NCBI RefSeq assembly: GCF_910592395.1
Contig: NC_088310.1
Location: 12,965,501 to 13,029,500, forward strand
Origin: Lineus longissimus
Taxonomy: Eukaryota; Nemertea; Pilidiophora; Heteronemertea; Lineidae
Length of the DNA: 64,000 nt
Direction: 5' to 3'
How positions within the stretch are numbered: the first letter of the stretch is position 1; each line of letters opens with the position of its first letter. The translations under genes and the position numbers were made by a program. The notes under the pieces were generated by a model. It ran no database searches, was not told the DNA's origin, and was given only the letters and a program-made list of their open reading frames with translations. This document shows positions 13,101 through 28,100 of the stretch, in pieces.

Positions 13101-16100
13101 TAACAATGGTTTTTAATTGAATATGAATGATCCCTCATTTATTCATCATTTGGCTTTGATATGAGAACCTTTCTTTTGTAATCTTTAACTGAATGTCATT
13201 TGTAAATCTAAACAGGCTTAGCATTATAAGAGTTTTTAATTAAAAATGACTGTCTGATTTTGTCTATAGATTAGCAAAGCCGATCGATGAGATCGAAATG
13301 TACAATAATCGCTTGATGATTTTGCATTTGGCTATCAATCGAAAGGTTGGTGGTACAAGTCCACCCAAGGCTGCTACACTTGATATCATCATCATCATCA
13401 TTAAAAAGCCTCGTGGGCCAGACTTGGGCCTTTGCCATGTATATTTGCTGACGGGTGCCTGGGGTCAGAAGGAAGCCGAAAAATAAGGAAACACTAAATA
13501 TACCGTAAAACAAGAGATAGTGGTCATGTAGATGCAAAATGCGATTATAAAAACCAGGAAATGACTATTTGGCAAGCCCGGCTTACCAATTAAAACAACA
13601 ACTTTTTTGGGTTATGAATGGAGAGTCGAACTCATTAATATTTATAGCTGTCGTAGAGCTCATTATCATTCAATGGGAAAGCGGTTAATGACACTACTGG
13701 AGTTATGGCGAAGACCTTAGCAATGTACCCAATAAATTTATCACGCTTATCAGTTAATCACATACTCTTGTACATTCCTCTCCATCGCTTTGTTACAAGA
13801 ATAGTAAATACGAGTTTAGTAAAAGAAAATGTATCGAGAGCGAGAAATCGGTCTTTGTTAATTATGCCCATATCAATTCAGATATGACGCCACTGCTCTC
13901 CGATTGGCTAATATGTCGTAAAGGAGTCCGGCTCGCCAAACACGGTAGAACTTTTTACCTGTTTGGCTCAAGCCGGGCTTGCCAAACTTGGTCGATTTTC
14001 AGTGCTGTTCGGAAAAATGATGCCTGTACCAAATAAACCTGGCCTGAAAAGTAATAAAGGTACAGTACTTGATCATGTTTTATTCTCTTCTATCTATTTT
14101 AGGGAATGGGCTTAAAGATAAAGACGCTGAATTTTTATCAACCTTCATACTGGTAAGTTACGGACACACTGCGAAATGACAGTGGCAGTGTGAAAGGGAT
14201 CCTAGCCTCAGGGGAGAAATATCCATGCATATTCACAATAATTATGCCATAAGAAGGTCAATTTGTTTTTTGTCATATCATCAGTATCGTTTATTGTCTT
14301 CGTGGCGCTGGAAAAAATGCCGCCCTGAGATTTTCGAAACTACTTGAAAAGAGGCTTAACACAATTGATGTAGCCTCCTGATTCGTGTAGAGGGAGAGAC
14401 CCCTGTTGGAATCGCTGTCAAATGCAGTAGATGGCACTAAGGGTGGCCACATAATATTTGTATTCAACAATACATTGGCTAAAAAATATCACTGTGGCTG
14501 TGTTTCATCAAGGACGTTTTCTGAATACTAACTGACATTGTGCAAGAAATATTTTTGCCCTGGCCTACATACTTTCCAAGGTTACAGCGGTCTTACTCTA
14601 AATAGTCCCGGAGCTGAGCGACTTTTATTCAACATGCAAGCTACAAATGATTTTTTAAATGTGTTGTAGGATAGATCGAGTACGCCTAGCTACCTGACCA
14701 TAGAAATCCAATTCTTAAGTTTTTCCAGTGTTGGGTGTAGGAGATAGAGGCGTTAGAATGTTTGACTTCATCATTGGGCAACGAGTGGATCTCTGTACAG
14801 CAGCACAAGCGTCATTGTACACGTAAATCTTGAACAGTTGGATGTAAACCCTATAAATGCATTACCAGACACACGGTGCTTCTGAAGGAGATTAGCATGT
14901 TTTCAAAAGCCTCCTTTTTATATGTTATAGGAAATAAAATTTTAAATTGGTTTCTATTGAAATCAAGGCAAAATCTATAAAGATAAACAAGTCATTTCCA
15001 ACCACTGTGCCACTTAAAAACGTGCTTATCTCACTCATCAGAGGCACCATCCCATGTTTCTGTTGGTAAATTACATTTATAGGGTCTAAGGTGGTGGAAA
15101 AGTTCACCGAAAATTGACATTGTGTTATCTCGAAAACTCCGTGTGTTGAGATTATTATTTCATAATGATTAGGGAACAATTAGGGAACACTGAAATATGG
15201 AAAACACTGAAAATTACCACACTGACATAACTGACTCGATTTTCTTTCAATTAACAACTAGCGGAAGAACCTGATCTCTTAAAATCTTTTATTTCATTTT
15301 ATTTTAGGAAAACAATCGAGTCAAGGAACTGAATTTGAGCCACAACGAGTTTTCGGACGTTGGCGGCGATTTGCTTGGACCAGCAATAGGTAAGTGATCG
15401 GTTACTTAGTGAATAGGTAGGGGAAATGAGCTCCATTCATGGAAAACCCTACTTTATCATTGCAGTGGTATTGCTAATTCATGCGACCATCGAAAAAAGA
15501 GGAAAATAAGGGAAAGAGTGATCTATAGTTTTGAAATGGGGATACATTCGTTTCCAATAATAAGCTTCATTTCCAAACTATTATTCCAGCTGAAAACGAA
15601 ACATTAGATAAACTCGATTTGAGTTGGAATCATTTGCGGCGGTCCGGAGGTGTAGCAGTGGTTGATGGAATCAAGGTATGATATCAGTGCTACCAGGCAT
15701 ATTGTTTTATTACACGACCATCCCAAATTCTCAAGTGCAATTACATGTAGTTAATTGTACAAGCCATACTTTGGTGGAGGTAACGTCACGTTGATGATCT
15801 TCTGAAAGAAAAAGTATCGTCACCGGTGTAAGTATAAGTACTGCGCATGTAGTGGTTCAATCAACTTTTTGTACTTCTTTGAGATTGATGCTGATCAATA
15901 CTTATCACTCAGATTGCCCCTATGGTTCTACGCTGGTTCTTACCGTTCGTTCCTAGCACCAACCTTTGGTCAATATCTTTCTCGAGTAATAATGACTAAA
16001 ATTGAGGTAACTCCGCGCGTGCACACAATGACCGGTATAATAATGTATTGTATGTAATTTAGGGTTTTTTGAGAGCAACTCCGAAGTGCATCTGAACGAT

Positions 16101-19100
16101 GCATGGCAGAGAATGACCACACTTCGGGTTGTATATCATCTTGGGGCGTATTGCTGTACTCAGTGGAACATCCTGATGCAGAGTACTAGGGCTATCATGC
16201 GAACAGAACCGAATAATCTGTTCGTCTTGCCTCACGTTCGACAAACCATCAGGTGGTGACCCGAGTCCGTCACGGCCGAGAAAGAACCCATTCCTGCGTA
16301 TGACGTCATCAGTTTTCGTGAAAGATTTCCTGATCACGAGACGTTCTCCGTGAACCAAGCGCTGCATCTCGGCCGCTATTTCCGTTTGGGATCGGAATCT
16401 CGGGAAATGGCGGACTGCTTAATCAAAATGCATGGTTTTCTGTGTTAGGTCAGACGCGACGCAATGACGCCATACATACATGCAAATGAGTGATGTATAT
16501 GTGGGCGGATTCTAGGGCATTTGCCCCCCGGACATCTGCCCCCCGGATCTTTCCCCCCGGACTTTTGCCTCCCGGACATTAGCCCCCCTAGGACTTCTGC
16601 CCCCCTAGGACATCTGCCCCCCGGACATTTGCCCCCCGGACATTAGCCCCCCTAGGACTTCTGCCCCCCTAGGACATCTGCCCCCCGGACATTTTCCCCC
16701 CGGACATTAGCCCCCCTAGGACTTCTGCCCCCCTAGGACGTCTGCCCCCCGGACATTTACCACCGGGGACAGTCAAAGAGAACTTGGATGAGTCGGTCAG
16801 TCCAAGAGTAGCAGGATGATCAGCTTTGGTCTGTATTAATAGATTTAAGAGCATACTTATGTGCATTACTCCAGGGCAATCCATAGGTCAAATGTAAGAA
16901 TGGTAAGGATTGCTGTATTTCTTTTAAATGAAAATTACTGAAGGTAGCAGAATTACTGAAGGTAGCAGGTAGGCCACCCTTCAGTAATTTTCAGCACAAA
17001 ATAATTTAAATAATGATTACCTTCTTTGACCTGTACTATAACTTCATTTCTTGATTGGTTGTGATGGTGGAAGGAGACGGAGGTGTCATGTGAAGTTTTC
17101 TATTTTAATCAAACAACAAACACGTTTCAAAACATCAGATATACATGTACATGTACTAAAAATAGATTTACAGAAACATTGTATGACAGAGGCATTTCTC
17201 AGAAAAGGAGTATCATTAGGCCACTTTAAAAAAAAGCTGGTTAGCGTCCTTACTTCTGGGAGGAGGTGGGTAGGGGGAAGTGTTTTTGTTTTTTTTAATT
17301 CATTTTAAGGCTGAAAATATAGCTGCTGAGCAAATAAAAAAAATCTGAATCATGATAAAATCCGGGTAGGTGTACATTCTAGTGTAAAATGCACTATACA
17401 TTTTTTTTGGCTCTCGAGCACTTTGTCGGGTAGGAAGGGGGACGCCAACTAACTTTCTTTTTATTCGGGCTTAGCTACGCAAGCCTATCCCTTCACAAGC
17501 ATCGGAATAGCATTCCGCGACGTTACTATATATAGAATTATCGTTACTATAAATAGAAAAGATGTATTCAGAAATCCTATGGGGGCTAATGTCCGGGGGG
17601 CAAATGTCCGGGGGGCAAATGTCCGGGGGGCAAATGTCCGGGGGGCAGATGTCCTAGGGGGCAGAAGTCATAGGGGGGCTAATGTCCGGGGGGCAAAAAT
17701 CCGGGGGCAGATGTCCTAGGGAGGCAGAAGTCCTAGGGGGGCTAATGTCCGGGGGGCAAAAATCCGGGGGGCAGATGTCCTAGGGGGGCAGAAGTCCGGG
17801 GGCAGAAGTCCGGGGGGCAAATGTCCAGGGGGGAAGTGTCCTGATACCATGTGGGCGAACGGTGCATTCAGCCTGTTTCTCGGCGTGAGCAAGTCAACGG
17901 GATTGCGAAAACCTCTTCTTGTTCGGTCGGGAACGGGACCGTGATCGAGAAAATCTCGGTGAATCGGTTCTCGGAACGGAATAGCAAAACCTCACTATTC
18001 CGCCGACGAGCTGCTCGAATATTTTCCCTGGAGTCAAGACAATGGGTGATATGAATAAAGACTAGCAAATGCTTTTACTCCGGTTTTGTACAGGAAGGCC
18101 TAGTGTAAATGTACATGGAGATTTAGATAAAAGCATTTGCTAGTCTTTATTCATATCACCCAGTGTGTCTGAAGCCATTTTCAGGCGTATTTTTGAACAT
18201 GAATACCTACATACATGTATCTCAGAGCCACATTGCCATTGTGGAGTAGGGATTATTGTTACAATTAAACTTACATTCGATTGAATTAAAGGGCATGTTA
18301 TCCGCAACCATACTAAATTGTAAAAGTTTCCACTGACTGAGTCTTGTCATGATCATTCCCATTGATTTCTCACTCCTGATTTCTTTTGTATTTCAACAGT
18401 TCAATGTAATCGACTAAGGTGCTCAGCATGACATTTACATATTTGTATACTTTTGTAGCAAAATATCACTCCTGGCTCATACTGCGAATCCCCCAAGTCT
18501 CCGGAGATATGCAACTCATTTTAAAAGCAACATTTCCTCCTAAAGAAGCGTACACATTCGATTCTGTGCAGTACTCGAGTACACCAAACTGCTGTTTGAG
18601 TACGTAAACAATACAGAGAAAAGAAATTCATAAGCAATGAAATATGGCCAAAAAAGTGTCATCCGAGGAAACCAGATGGCCTCCAATAGTTGAGTATTGC
18701 TTTCTTAATGTTATTAAACTGTAGAGTTCGTGCTGGCCAATAATTTTTTTCATCTCCAGTTTAATTGCTTCCAGAACAACGCCAGATTAAAGGTGTGCAA
18801 CTTAGCTTTTAATGGTCTTGGTACTGAGGGTGCCGCAGCAGTAGCAGATCTTCTTAAACAAAACAACGTCCTGCTGGATCTGGATATCAGCAATAATCGA
18901 ATCACAGCAGAAGGTGCATTGCTAGTATCAAGAGGTCTAGATGCCAACGAAACACTCAAGTCGTTCAAGGTAGGAATCGAAAACTGCAAAGTCCAAAATT
19001 GTCCCCGAGACGATGCCGCCAGGTGTTCAAGGTGGTACATGTCAATCAAGTGCCATTGACTCAATGAGCACCTGTATGGTTATTTTTGGATCAGCCAATC

Positions 19101-22100
19101 AGTCTATGGAATTCCCATGTCCAGGTCATAACCCAGTAGCAAGCCTGATGTTAAAAAACAGTGAATGGCAGAGACTTTATGAAATCTGCAGGCAAACTTA
19201 TAGAGATATAATGACATGCATGTCCCTATTGCATATACTGATATACATTACATGACATTGTACATTTTCTTTCTTTTCAATATAATTATTCGTTTCAGAT
19301 GGGAAGTAATCCAATTTGCACGACTGGTGCCCTGTTCATTCTCAAGGCCATTCATAATGAACGAAGTGTGCTGACGAACTTGGATCTCTCGGTAAGGACG
19401 ACACTTTCGATAAAAGATATTTCCGATGACAAATCTTAGTTTTCAGAAAACCACTCAGATTTTTACACGAGGATAAACGATAATCCCAAAGAAACCCAAA
19501 ACCTGACTTCCCTCCGAAAGTTAATTATACCTTGAGTTAACCTGGCCAGAGTTTGGTAACTGGTATATTGTACTCAAATTATACCCCAGTGTTAAGTAAA
19601 CCTGAGTATTGTGGCTCACAACTTAATCAAGCTGGACTGTGGACAGGATTGAACACTTGACACCTGATGGTACTCCTCATTGGCGCCCTTTATTCCTGAT
19701 AATGGTCTTACAATGACGGTTTAACTGGAAATACAAAATAAAGGAACCCAAAGTAAACAAACTTGACATACAAATTATAACCCTCGATAAACACAACTGT
19801 CTCCACAGTCCACGTCACAACTGAAGACAACATATTTCACACTGTACGGTAGTGACACCTACGAGAAGGACGACAAACTAAACATGGTATCTACTGGTTT
19901 CAAATGACCAAATAAACCACAATAAATTGCACTAGCTGGCATTGTCTATATACTAAGCGTTCATAAAGATTGTCTGCACCCTCCAAAGGGGTAATTGATA
20001 GATCAACATTACAAATAGCAGAGAAATACTAGCTTTAAGTTGGTGGCGGGAAAACCCAAGACCACCTCCAGATAACTGAGGCCCTGCTGCCTAAACACCT
20101 CTTACACAGCCAAACTATGGCGTACAATAGACATATTTTACCTTTACGTTGACACTTACATCACGGTTGTCCCTTCAACTGCCTAACTCGAACAAGGCGG
20201 CACAACTTGTGCCAAAAACCCCAACTTTATAGGACAATTCTTCAATACTTCTTGACAAACTCATGATATTGGTGGTTGCGTCGTTTCCTCCATGAGCACA
20301 CCGATTCCACCTCGGACACGGTGCATCCGAGTACAAAAAAGGGGAAGGAGAAACGACACTGAGCACAGCAACCATCTTTGTTAAAAATAAAAAGAGCAAA
20401 TGCATGAGTGTAATCTTCCACCGGTGTCCCTGAGTCAAGTATGGGGTTAAATTTTGGAGGCAGGAAAGAAGATGTCAGACATTTTTAAGCCAGTCTGTAT
20501 TCATGCTCTTGCCCAACAAAGGCATTAATTACTTCAGGGGGCCAGCATAGTGAAGCAGCTGTGCATTAGCATCGGCGACTAACATAGAAATTTGATGAAA
20601 TATATGCTAGGAATCCCATGTCTGGAGATAACAAGATGGAGGAAACAGGAGGTACCGAAATTATTCTGTGAGAAGATAATGAATACATTTTTACTAAAAA
20701 ACATTTACTCAGAGTTGAATTAGACTTAGAGCTTGCGTTCACATATCTGGGGTAAAAAGAGCTCAGGTTATAACTCATTGTAAAACTCCTATCTAACTCA
20801 ATCAATCTTTACTCAAAACTTGACCACACTCGTTGTCTCAGCTGGCTCAGAGTCTTGACTCTGGGTAATCCAAGAACGAACTTTGTGTGCCGTGATCATT
20901 TTAATCGGATTGGTATCTGTTGCACAGGAGCTTATCTGTAAACCTTCTTCGGGAATAATGGATGGGCGATTTCAAAGTGAGTTTTTAGATTTAGTTTTAA
21001 AACTAAATGGAACACTAAAACCCTTGATTAAACCAGCATTGAAATGAGGTGGGTTTTAGTTTCATCCTATTTCAAAGTCGGTTTTAGCATTATGTCCGGT
21101 TTTAGCTTAAAACTAAGGAATGGTTTTAGTGTCAAAAACTAACACCGGGGCTAAAACTAAAATTCTCCAAAACACCAGAAATGAAATCAGTTCTGGTGTT
21201 AGTTTTGACACTCAGTTTAAGTATTATCCTATTTCAAATTAGGTTTAAGTTTCACACTGAAACCAATTGGAACACCAAGGTCTGATTTTAATCCCAGCTC
21301 GGTGTTATAATTTGGAAGATTTGTAGTGCATTTTGTATTACCAATTCCAATAAAACTAACACCTTAGGCATTAACACCGAGTGGATTTCAAAGTTGGTGT
21401 CGGTGTTGAGAAGGGAAAAAAATCATGTTGTTCGTACCATTTCAAGAAGTAGTTGCATGTACTTTGAACGCTGATGGGAATGATGATGGATGTGAAAGAA
21501 GACGACCAAATGTCGTTCGACGACCAGCAATGGAAGCGGTAACAATAGGGAAACAACAGTAACAACGACAACAACAACATGCATGTTTGGTTTTTCCAAG
21601 GTTTTATCTCTGCCCATCTTGATGTTAGTTTTACCTGCAGAATAAAACCTCTTCTTAGTTTCAGCCCAGGTTTTAGGTGTTTGGGTAAAAGCAGGTGTTG
21701 GTGTTAAACTAAAACCTCGAATTGGTCTTATCCAGACATAGGTTTTTAGGGGTAGAAATTAAGAATAAAAATGACACTGACACCCAACACTAAAACCAAA
21801 ACCCAACTTTGAAATCACCCAATGTGTTTTATTTGTTTTTTCACCGGTACACGGACCATTTCTCCAGAATATTGTTTTTGGATATAGAACATGAAGTCTA
21901 CCTTGTTCAGCTCATTTTTTTCGCAAGTATTATTGCTTTTAAAATCTGGAGAAGCCGCGTTCTCTGGAGAATGTCAACAATCTGATAATCATAGGTCATG
22001 ACCGTCATGTCGTGAAGTATACCTATATAGGCGACTCTTGTGATCCCTAATTAGGAGTTCTTAAGTGCAGGTGGTCATAAAGGGCAATTTCGCCTATATT

Positions 22101-25100
22101 TTTGTGCCTGTTCGAAGGCGAAATACAGATATAGTGACGGCCGTCTTTGTTGAGAAAATTAGTATCATTGTCGGCTCTCTTTGACTTTATTCAACATTTC
22201 AACTCAAAAACTAAAATCAAAATGTCCCCTCCGCAAATTTTCAAAGTAACATGAACATTTCAGATAATCGATATTATACGCTCCTCATTTGACCAGTCCA
22301 GTTGTTTGGTTGTTAAAACAAATTTATGATTGCAAAAACTTTGTAATTTCTCCCAGTAAGATTTGGCAGGTTCTAAACCAAAATTGACTGGAAATCTATG
22401 CAAGGTTTTTAAACTGAACCGTTGTTCAAAACGAGTCGGACAGAATCAACACATATCTGCATAAACAACATTCAAGTGCTTCTAGACCTCTATCTTATTA
22501 CTGAGTTAATATCGTATAGTAATCCTGTCTGCCCTTGGTTTCGTACGAGGCGAGAGGCAGCGACGCGACTTCCTTGGATAGGTTTTGTATGATCTCTTTG
22601 TTTCAGAATACACAAGTGGATAAGGAGTTCATTGAAATGAAGAAGGAGATTCAATCTTCCCGTGTTATACAGATCCTCCATGGGAAGGTTGTAGGCGATT
22701 TTGAGGTAAAAGGCTCAGCTCGGCGTAAGTACTTATATAATGAAGTGGGTGCAAAATAAATTTGACAAATCCATTGGCCTAATATATAGCGAGCTAGACC
22801 AAGCTTAAAGCAACCGGGGCTGAAAGTAACCAACCTCGCCACAAAATGTCGATTAGCTGAACACGATTTACGAAACGTTTTGTTGCAGCCTTTTTTACCG
22901 TCCTGTCATTAGGCTTACTGTATGCATGTATGGTAATTATTGGGCATTACTCAGTCGAGTCCATGATTAAACGGTGTTGATGGGCTCAGTACACAATTAA
23001 ATATGCCATAGGGCCCGTGTACATTTTGTGTACATACAGGTGATTCAAAAAAAATTCAGTGCTGGGATTTTCATCAAATTGCAGAAGTGTAGTCCTATAT
23101 CTTGTCAATGTCATAAGTGAATTGGAATAAGTTCCGCTGAAAGGGTGGATGTCGTCCTGGGTGCCGACAAATGGTACCCAGGTTCGAGATCGACTGGACA
23201 ATAAGCACCCTGGGTGCCATTACGCTAGACAAATAGCACCCAGCTTCTTTTTGCCTGGCTTACGGATCTTAGGGACGAGGACGTTTCTTGCAATCTCGTT
23301 TTATCTCGCGCCGTGGTACTTGTGGCATTAGCAGTGCGCGAAATAAAAAGAACAGATGAACAGAAAAAAACGCGTCTAAAGGTCTTTGAAAGCACATTTT
23401 GGATGATTTATTCAGAAAAGGTGTATAGGAGGGATATATCCGAAATGTGTTTTCAATGACCTATAGGCCTAAAAGCGTTTTTTCTGTTATCTGTTCTTTT
23501 TATTTCGAGCACTGCTAATGCCGCAAGTACCACGGCGCGAGATAAAACGAGATTGCAAGAAACGTCGTCCCTAAGATCCATAAGCCAGGCAAAAAGAAGC
23601 TGGGTGCTGTTTGTCTAGTGTAATGGCATCCAGGGTGCTTATTGTCCAGTCGATCTCGAACCTGGGTACCATTTGTCGGCACCCAGGACGACATCCACCC
23701 TTTAAGCATAAGTTCCAATGATTCTAAACTGTTTTAGTAACGTTTTCGTGAGACATGTGAGAATATTACACGATGTGGGGCCGTGTTTACTGCCTGTGCG
23801 AGAATATCTTTCCGACCCCGTAAAATCTAGAAAAGGAGTTTCCATTTCAAAGGCGACCTGAATCATGTTAGTTGATATTATTGAAAATCAAAAAAGCCTA
23901 AAATGATGTTTGCATACATATAACTAACATTCCAGGCAGTATTGAGGCGCTGACAGGGCTTTTAACCATTTTATCATATTTGTCCACGATACCGCTGAAC
24001 AGTTAATAGTGATCTCAGCCCTGTTGGATAGAGGTTCGAATACACATTACATGGCCATGTAGCATTATCCATTTACTCTTTCTTCTTTTACAGCACTTGT
24101 CCCAGGTACCCATGTTTATTGTAGTGATAGTGTCCATTGTGCGTCCACCACCCAAATGCCACCGATAACAACTTCAAACATGTTATACCACGTTACTCTC
24201 TTGATAACATTTGCTCGAATGCTTCTCCTGATTCACATTAACACACCCTGCTAATCATCAGCCATGGGAATGATTTCCGATGAACAGTGATTGCATCGCA
24301 GACATAAAGCATACACTGAACGAGAAAAACACAAATTATCGGTTTTGAGCTATCACAGCACATTTATAAGCATCCTTCGACAAGTGTTTGCTTTCTGTCA
24401 TAACCACCTTGAATACCCTTTTTTGCCATTGCTTGCTAGGCATTTAAATATCACACTTAATGCTCCCATGATTTGAGAAAATAAAAATCATATTTTGATC
24501 TATTTTAAGCTATACAGGGTGAGTCAATAAAAAGGTAATCAAAAGGTAAAAGGTTTTACAGCTAACATTTTACCCAAAAAACAATTATCCTGGATGAATT
24601 AAAATTCATCCAGGATAATTGTTTTAAAATTCATCCAGGATAATTGTTTTTTTGGGTAAAATATTTGCTGTACTACGAAGTAGATGCAATGATTTATTCA
24701 CTGATATATTGAGTATAATCTTCCGACAAATGTCCATCATGGAGCGCATCGCTGACATGGCCTGGCTGAGCACCATTGTTTTGAAAGTGGAATGGCCCCT
24801 CGTGGCTCAAATTTGGCTAACACAAGTATTCCAAGCATAAGGGGCTAAGTCAACAAACGTTTCAGTATCATTCATTCAACTATGTTGCTATCGAAAAGCA
24901 GCGATACTGAGCTTTTTTAGATGATCATCCCCGAATTCGTGTATTCTGTAAAACCGGCGAGAACTATCGCTGTGAAATTAGCTGTAACCACTGTTTTTGA
25001 AGAGCCATGGCGTTTTTTAAAAGCGATGTAGACACAAAATGCTTTGGCTTCAGTGTTTGGAGGTGATGGTGTTCTGTGATGCAAGGCCGCAAAATTTAAG

Positions 25101-28100
25101 TGAAGATACCAACTGAAAGTTAGGAATCTCTATATCTTTCCCTATATCTTTATACCATACACAAATTACACTAAAAAAACACTGATACCTTTGTCGGATT
25201 AGCCCCTTACCACCGGACTACTTGCAATTTTCTGTGTACAAAGTGTGAGCCAAAACAATGCCATGGCGCCCAGTGATGCACGATCGAAGGATAAAATCGG
25301 TACGTCCGTGGATCAGACGGAGCTCCAATTTCTTGGTACAACTATAATTGTATTAAAAGATTAATTATCCAAGACGTATTATTAACCCTTTACTTCTGGA
25401 TTACCTTTTTATTGACTCACCCTGTACCATATGTACATGTGTATCTGACGAACTATTTCCGCAAATCTACGTTCTGTGGTAATCGAGGGTCATCCCCCAC
25501 TTTATTGCCACCTTTACATGGTATGCTGCAAGCCAAGACACATGGTTCGGTTGTCTTTTTTTTAACATGTATCTTTTTCGGTGATCTATTATTTTGGCAA
25601 GAAAATTGGTACAGCACAGTTTAAATGTTGATATAGTTGGCGTTTTCGGGAGGCATCGGGGCGCTTTTGCAGCATGTTGCACTGACAAAATATTTGTGGA
25701 TGTTGCAGCCTGCTGCAAAAGCGATGTCTCGCCGCAATATATTCAACCTTTTAAAAATATATAAAAATTTTTCAGCTTTTTGTATCAGGCTAATATAAGC
25801 TTGGAGAAACAATGCAATGTAGCCATTTAGGCGGCCCAGTACATTCGACCAAGCTATGACATGCTCTTCTTTCTTCTACAAGGTGAATCACGTCTCCGGT
25901 CTTTCGTCCGAGTGCAGCTTCTCCTACATCCTCTTCAGTCGACCACCGTTTCGTTTCCCTGCCACTGTACCCTACATGATGGTGTGTTCGCTAGGGTTCC
26001 CTCTGGCCATTGTCAAGTTACCTTAGCCTCCTCTTCTTGTCAGCTGCCAGCTGGCGACCGTCGGCTGGTGCCCGACAACCCTTTTTTAAGATGATGGTTT
26101 GAGGAGTAGTCTTTTGTAACAGTTGAGCTCGAAAGCATTACCATGCAGTGATTGATCTTGCTGCACTTCTCGATATTGCCTTCATTTCCCAGAGCTCTGT
26201 TGCGTACAGGAACTGATTTCACTAGAGAGTGTACTTTGAAAGTTGTTAGCACGGAGATTGCGGTTACACCATCCTCCTCAATTTGGCAGGGGTCGCTGCA
26301 ACTCTCGCAGGTCTTGTCTTCACATGCATGCAGCTGCCTAGGGCCAATTTTATTCTTGTTCTAAGTTTCGCGACTCCATCACGTGATATCCCGACATCTA
26401 CCTGATGCGCATGGATATTCTGATGATAATCAGTTATATCTGTCTTTTCGCCCACTTTCGACTTCAGTTGAATGCGATGCGGTGAAGGAGACTGAGAACT
26501 GCGTTCGTGATGTGAGGGCTTGGCTTATCACCAACCAACTGTTGATTAACGATGTGAAACAGAATTTATCATCATTGGTTCCCGCCAACAATTGCTCAAA
26601 GTTAACATTGACTCAATTAAAGTTGGTGTGACTGATGTGAACCCTGTCAAATGTGTGAGAAACCTCTGCGTATGGTTTGATTCCAATATGAATATGGAAA
26701 CCCATGTAGGCAAAGTGTGCTGAAAGGCCTTTCGCAGACTTTATAACATCAGACAAATTCGGAAATTTCTATACCATATCATCCCGTTACTTGTGCATCT
26801 ACACTGGCTTCCTGTTAAGTACAGGATCATTTTCAAGGTCTTACTTCTAGTGTTTAAGGCCATCCAGGGTAATGCTCCTCAGTACCTGGTTGATATGGTC
26901 AAGGTCAGGCAACCATTGTCTCATCATGGATTGCGTGTGGTGCCGGTTACGCGCTGCGTAACTTTTGGGAACCGGGCTTTTTGCTCGGCTGCCCCCAAGC
27001 TTTGTAACAATCTCCCTAGGAGTATTAGGTTTGCAGGAAACATAAGCCAGTTCAAATCACTCCTTAAGCGTCATCTTTTTAGGAGGTGCTTTGCTTTGTA
27101 AAGCGCTCGAGATTATGCTTCACATAATCGAGCGCTATATAAATCCTCTAATATTATTATCATTTATATTATGCTTGAGAGATGTACCATGCCGTCCTCT
27201 GTTTGGTTTTAACCAATGCAAACGAACTCAGTCACTTGCTTGAGTTGCTTGGCTTTGGTGAACACACTTATCTATTCTGCCCGGAATTGCCCGACACCAT
27301 GGTCTTCATTTCGAGAGGCTAATATCCATGCCATAGCGTTCGTCCATTATGTGCGTGTTTGGCCCCCGGTCTCCTGGCATTTGCCTGGCGAGCCACACAG
27401 GCGGTTAATATCATTGGGCAACCTCACCTCTGAGATTGTCCAATAACGACTCCAGTTCAACGAGTGACTCTGTCTTTTAGATGTTCTCAGTGTTGATGTT
27501 GGAAAGGATTAGTGATAGGAGGCAAAATGTACATTGCCTTAATCCCAAGGTAGAGAAACACCCACTGATGAAATCGTCTCCAACGTAGATGTACATGTAT
27601 ACTCGAGTCATGTTACTTGACGCTGCTTACAATTCCTCTGTGGCATTGATGATATCTGGTCTGAAGTTTAACTTCCCCAGGTCTTCCCACAGACCCTCCG
27701 GTTAGATGCAATCAAAACACTTACTGTAGTGTTCAAAATCGTGAGTTCACACAGCACCCTGAGGTTTAAATTTACTCTGTTGTGGAATTCAGCTTGTTCC
27801 TAAAAGAAGTATGACCTCGACTTGTGGTGGTAGCAACTTTAGGATCACCTTCAGCAGATATTGCACAATGGATAGATTGTCAATCTAATGGTGGTAGTTG
27901 TTACATTTGCGCATGTTCCATTTCTTATCTCAATCTACAAAACTCAGCGTTGTCCAGTCCTTTAGCCAATTGCCCAGATTGAACAGATGGTCGTAAATTC
28001 GGTATTATGCATTTACCACGGACTCCCCGCCCCTTGCTAAGCGTACTTAGGAATGTTGTGGAATTTGAGGTACTCTTGTCACCTCTTCACAATTTTTGGC

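Noticed and set aside
16059-16367. 102-codon minus-strand open frame in intron 8
   Set aside because: No motif or family resemblance that I can recognise and no transcript signals.
16513-17838. CRISPR-like or plain minisatellite arrays
   Set aside because: The unit spacing is continuous without unique spacers, and the mirrored arms with an exact 9-bp duplication fit a foldback transposon in an animal genome.
22607-22705. Exon 11 ending at the first donor (gtaaaa)
   Set aside because: It leaves phase 0, which does not match exon 12. The stronger gtaagt 19 nt downstream restores the frame.
23149-23718. Matching open frames on + and - (WVPTNGTQVRDRLDNKHPGC)
   Set aside because: They are the same arm of the 572-bp palindrome read from both sides.
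24515-25424. Coding transposase in the mariner-like element
   Set aside because: Only short, stop-rich frames are present; the ends and TA duplication support the element but not a gene.
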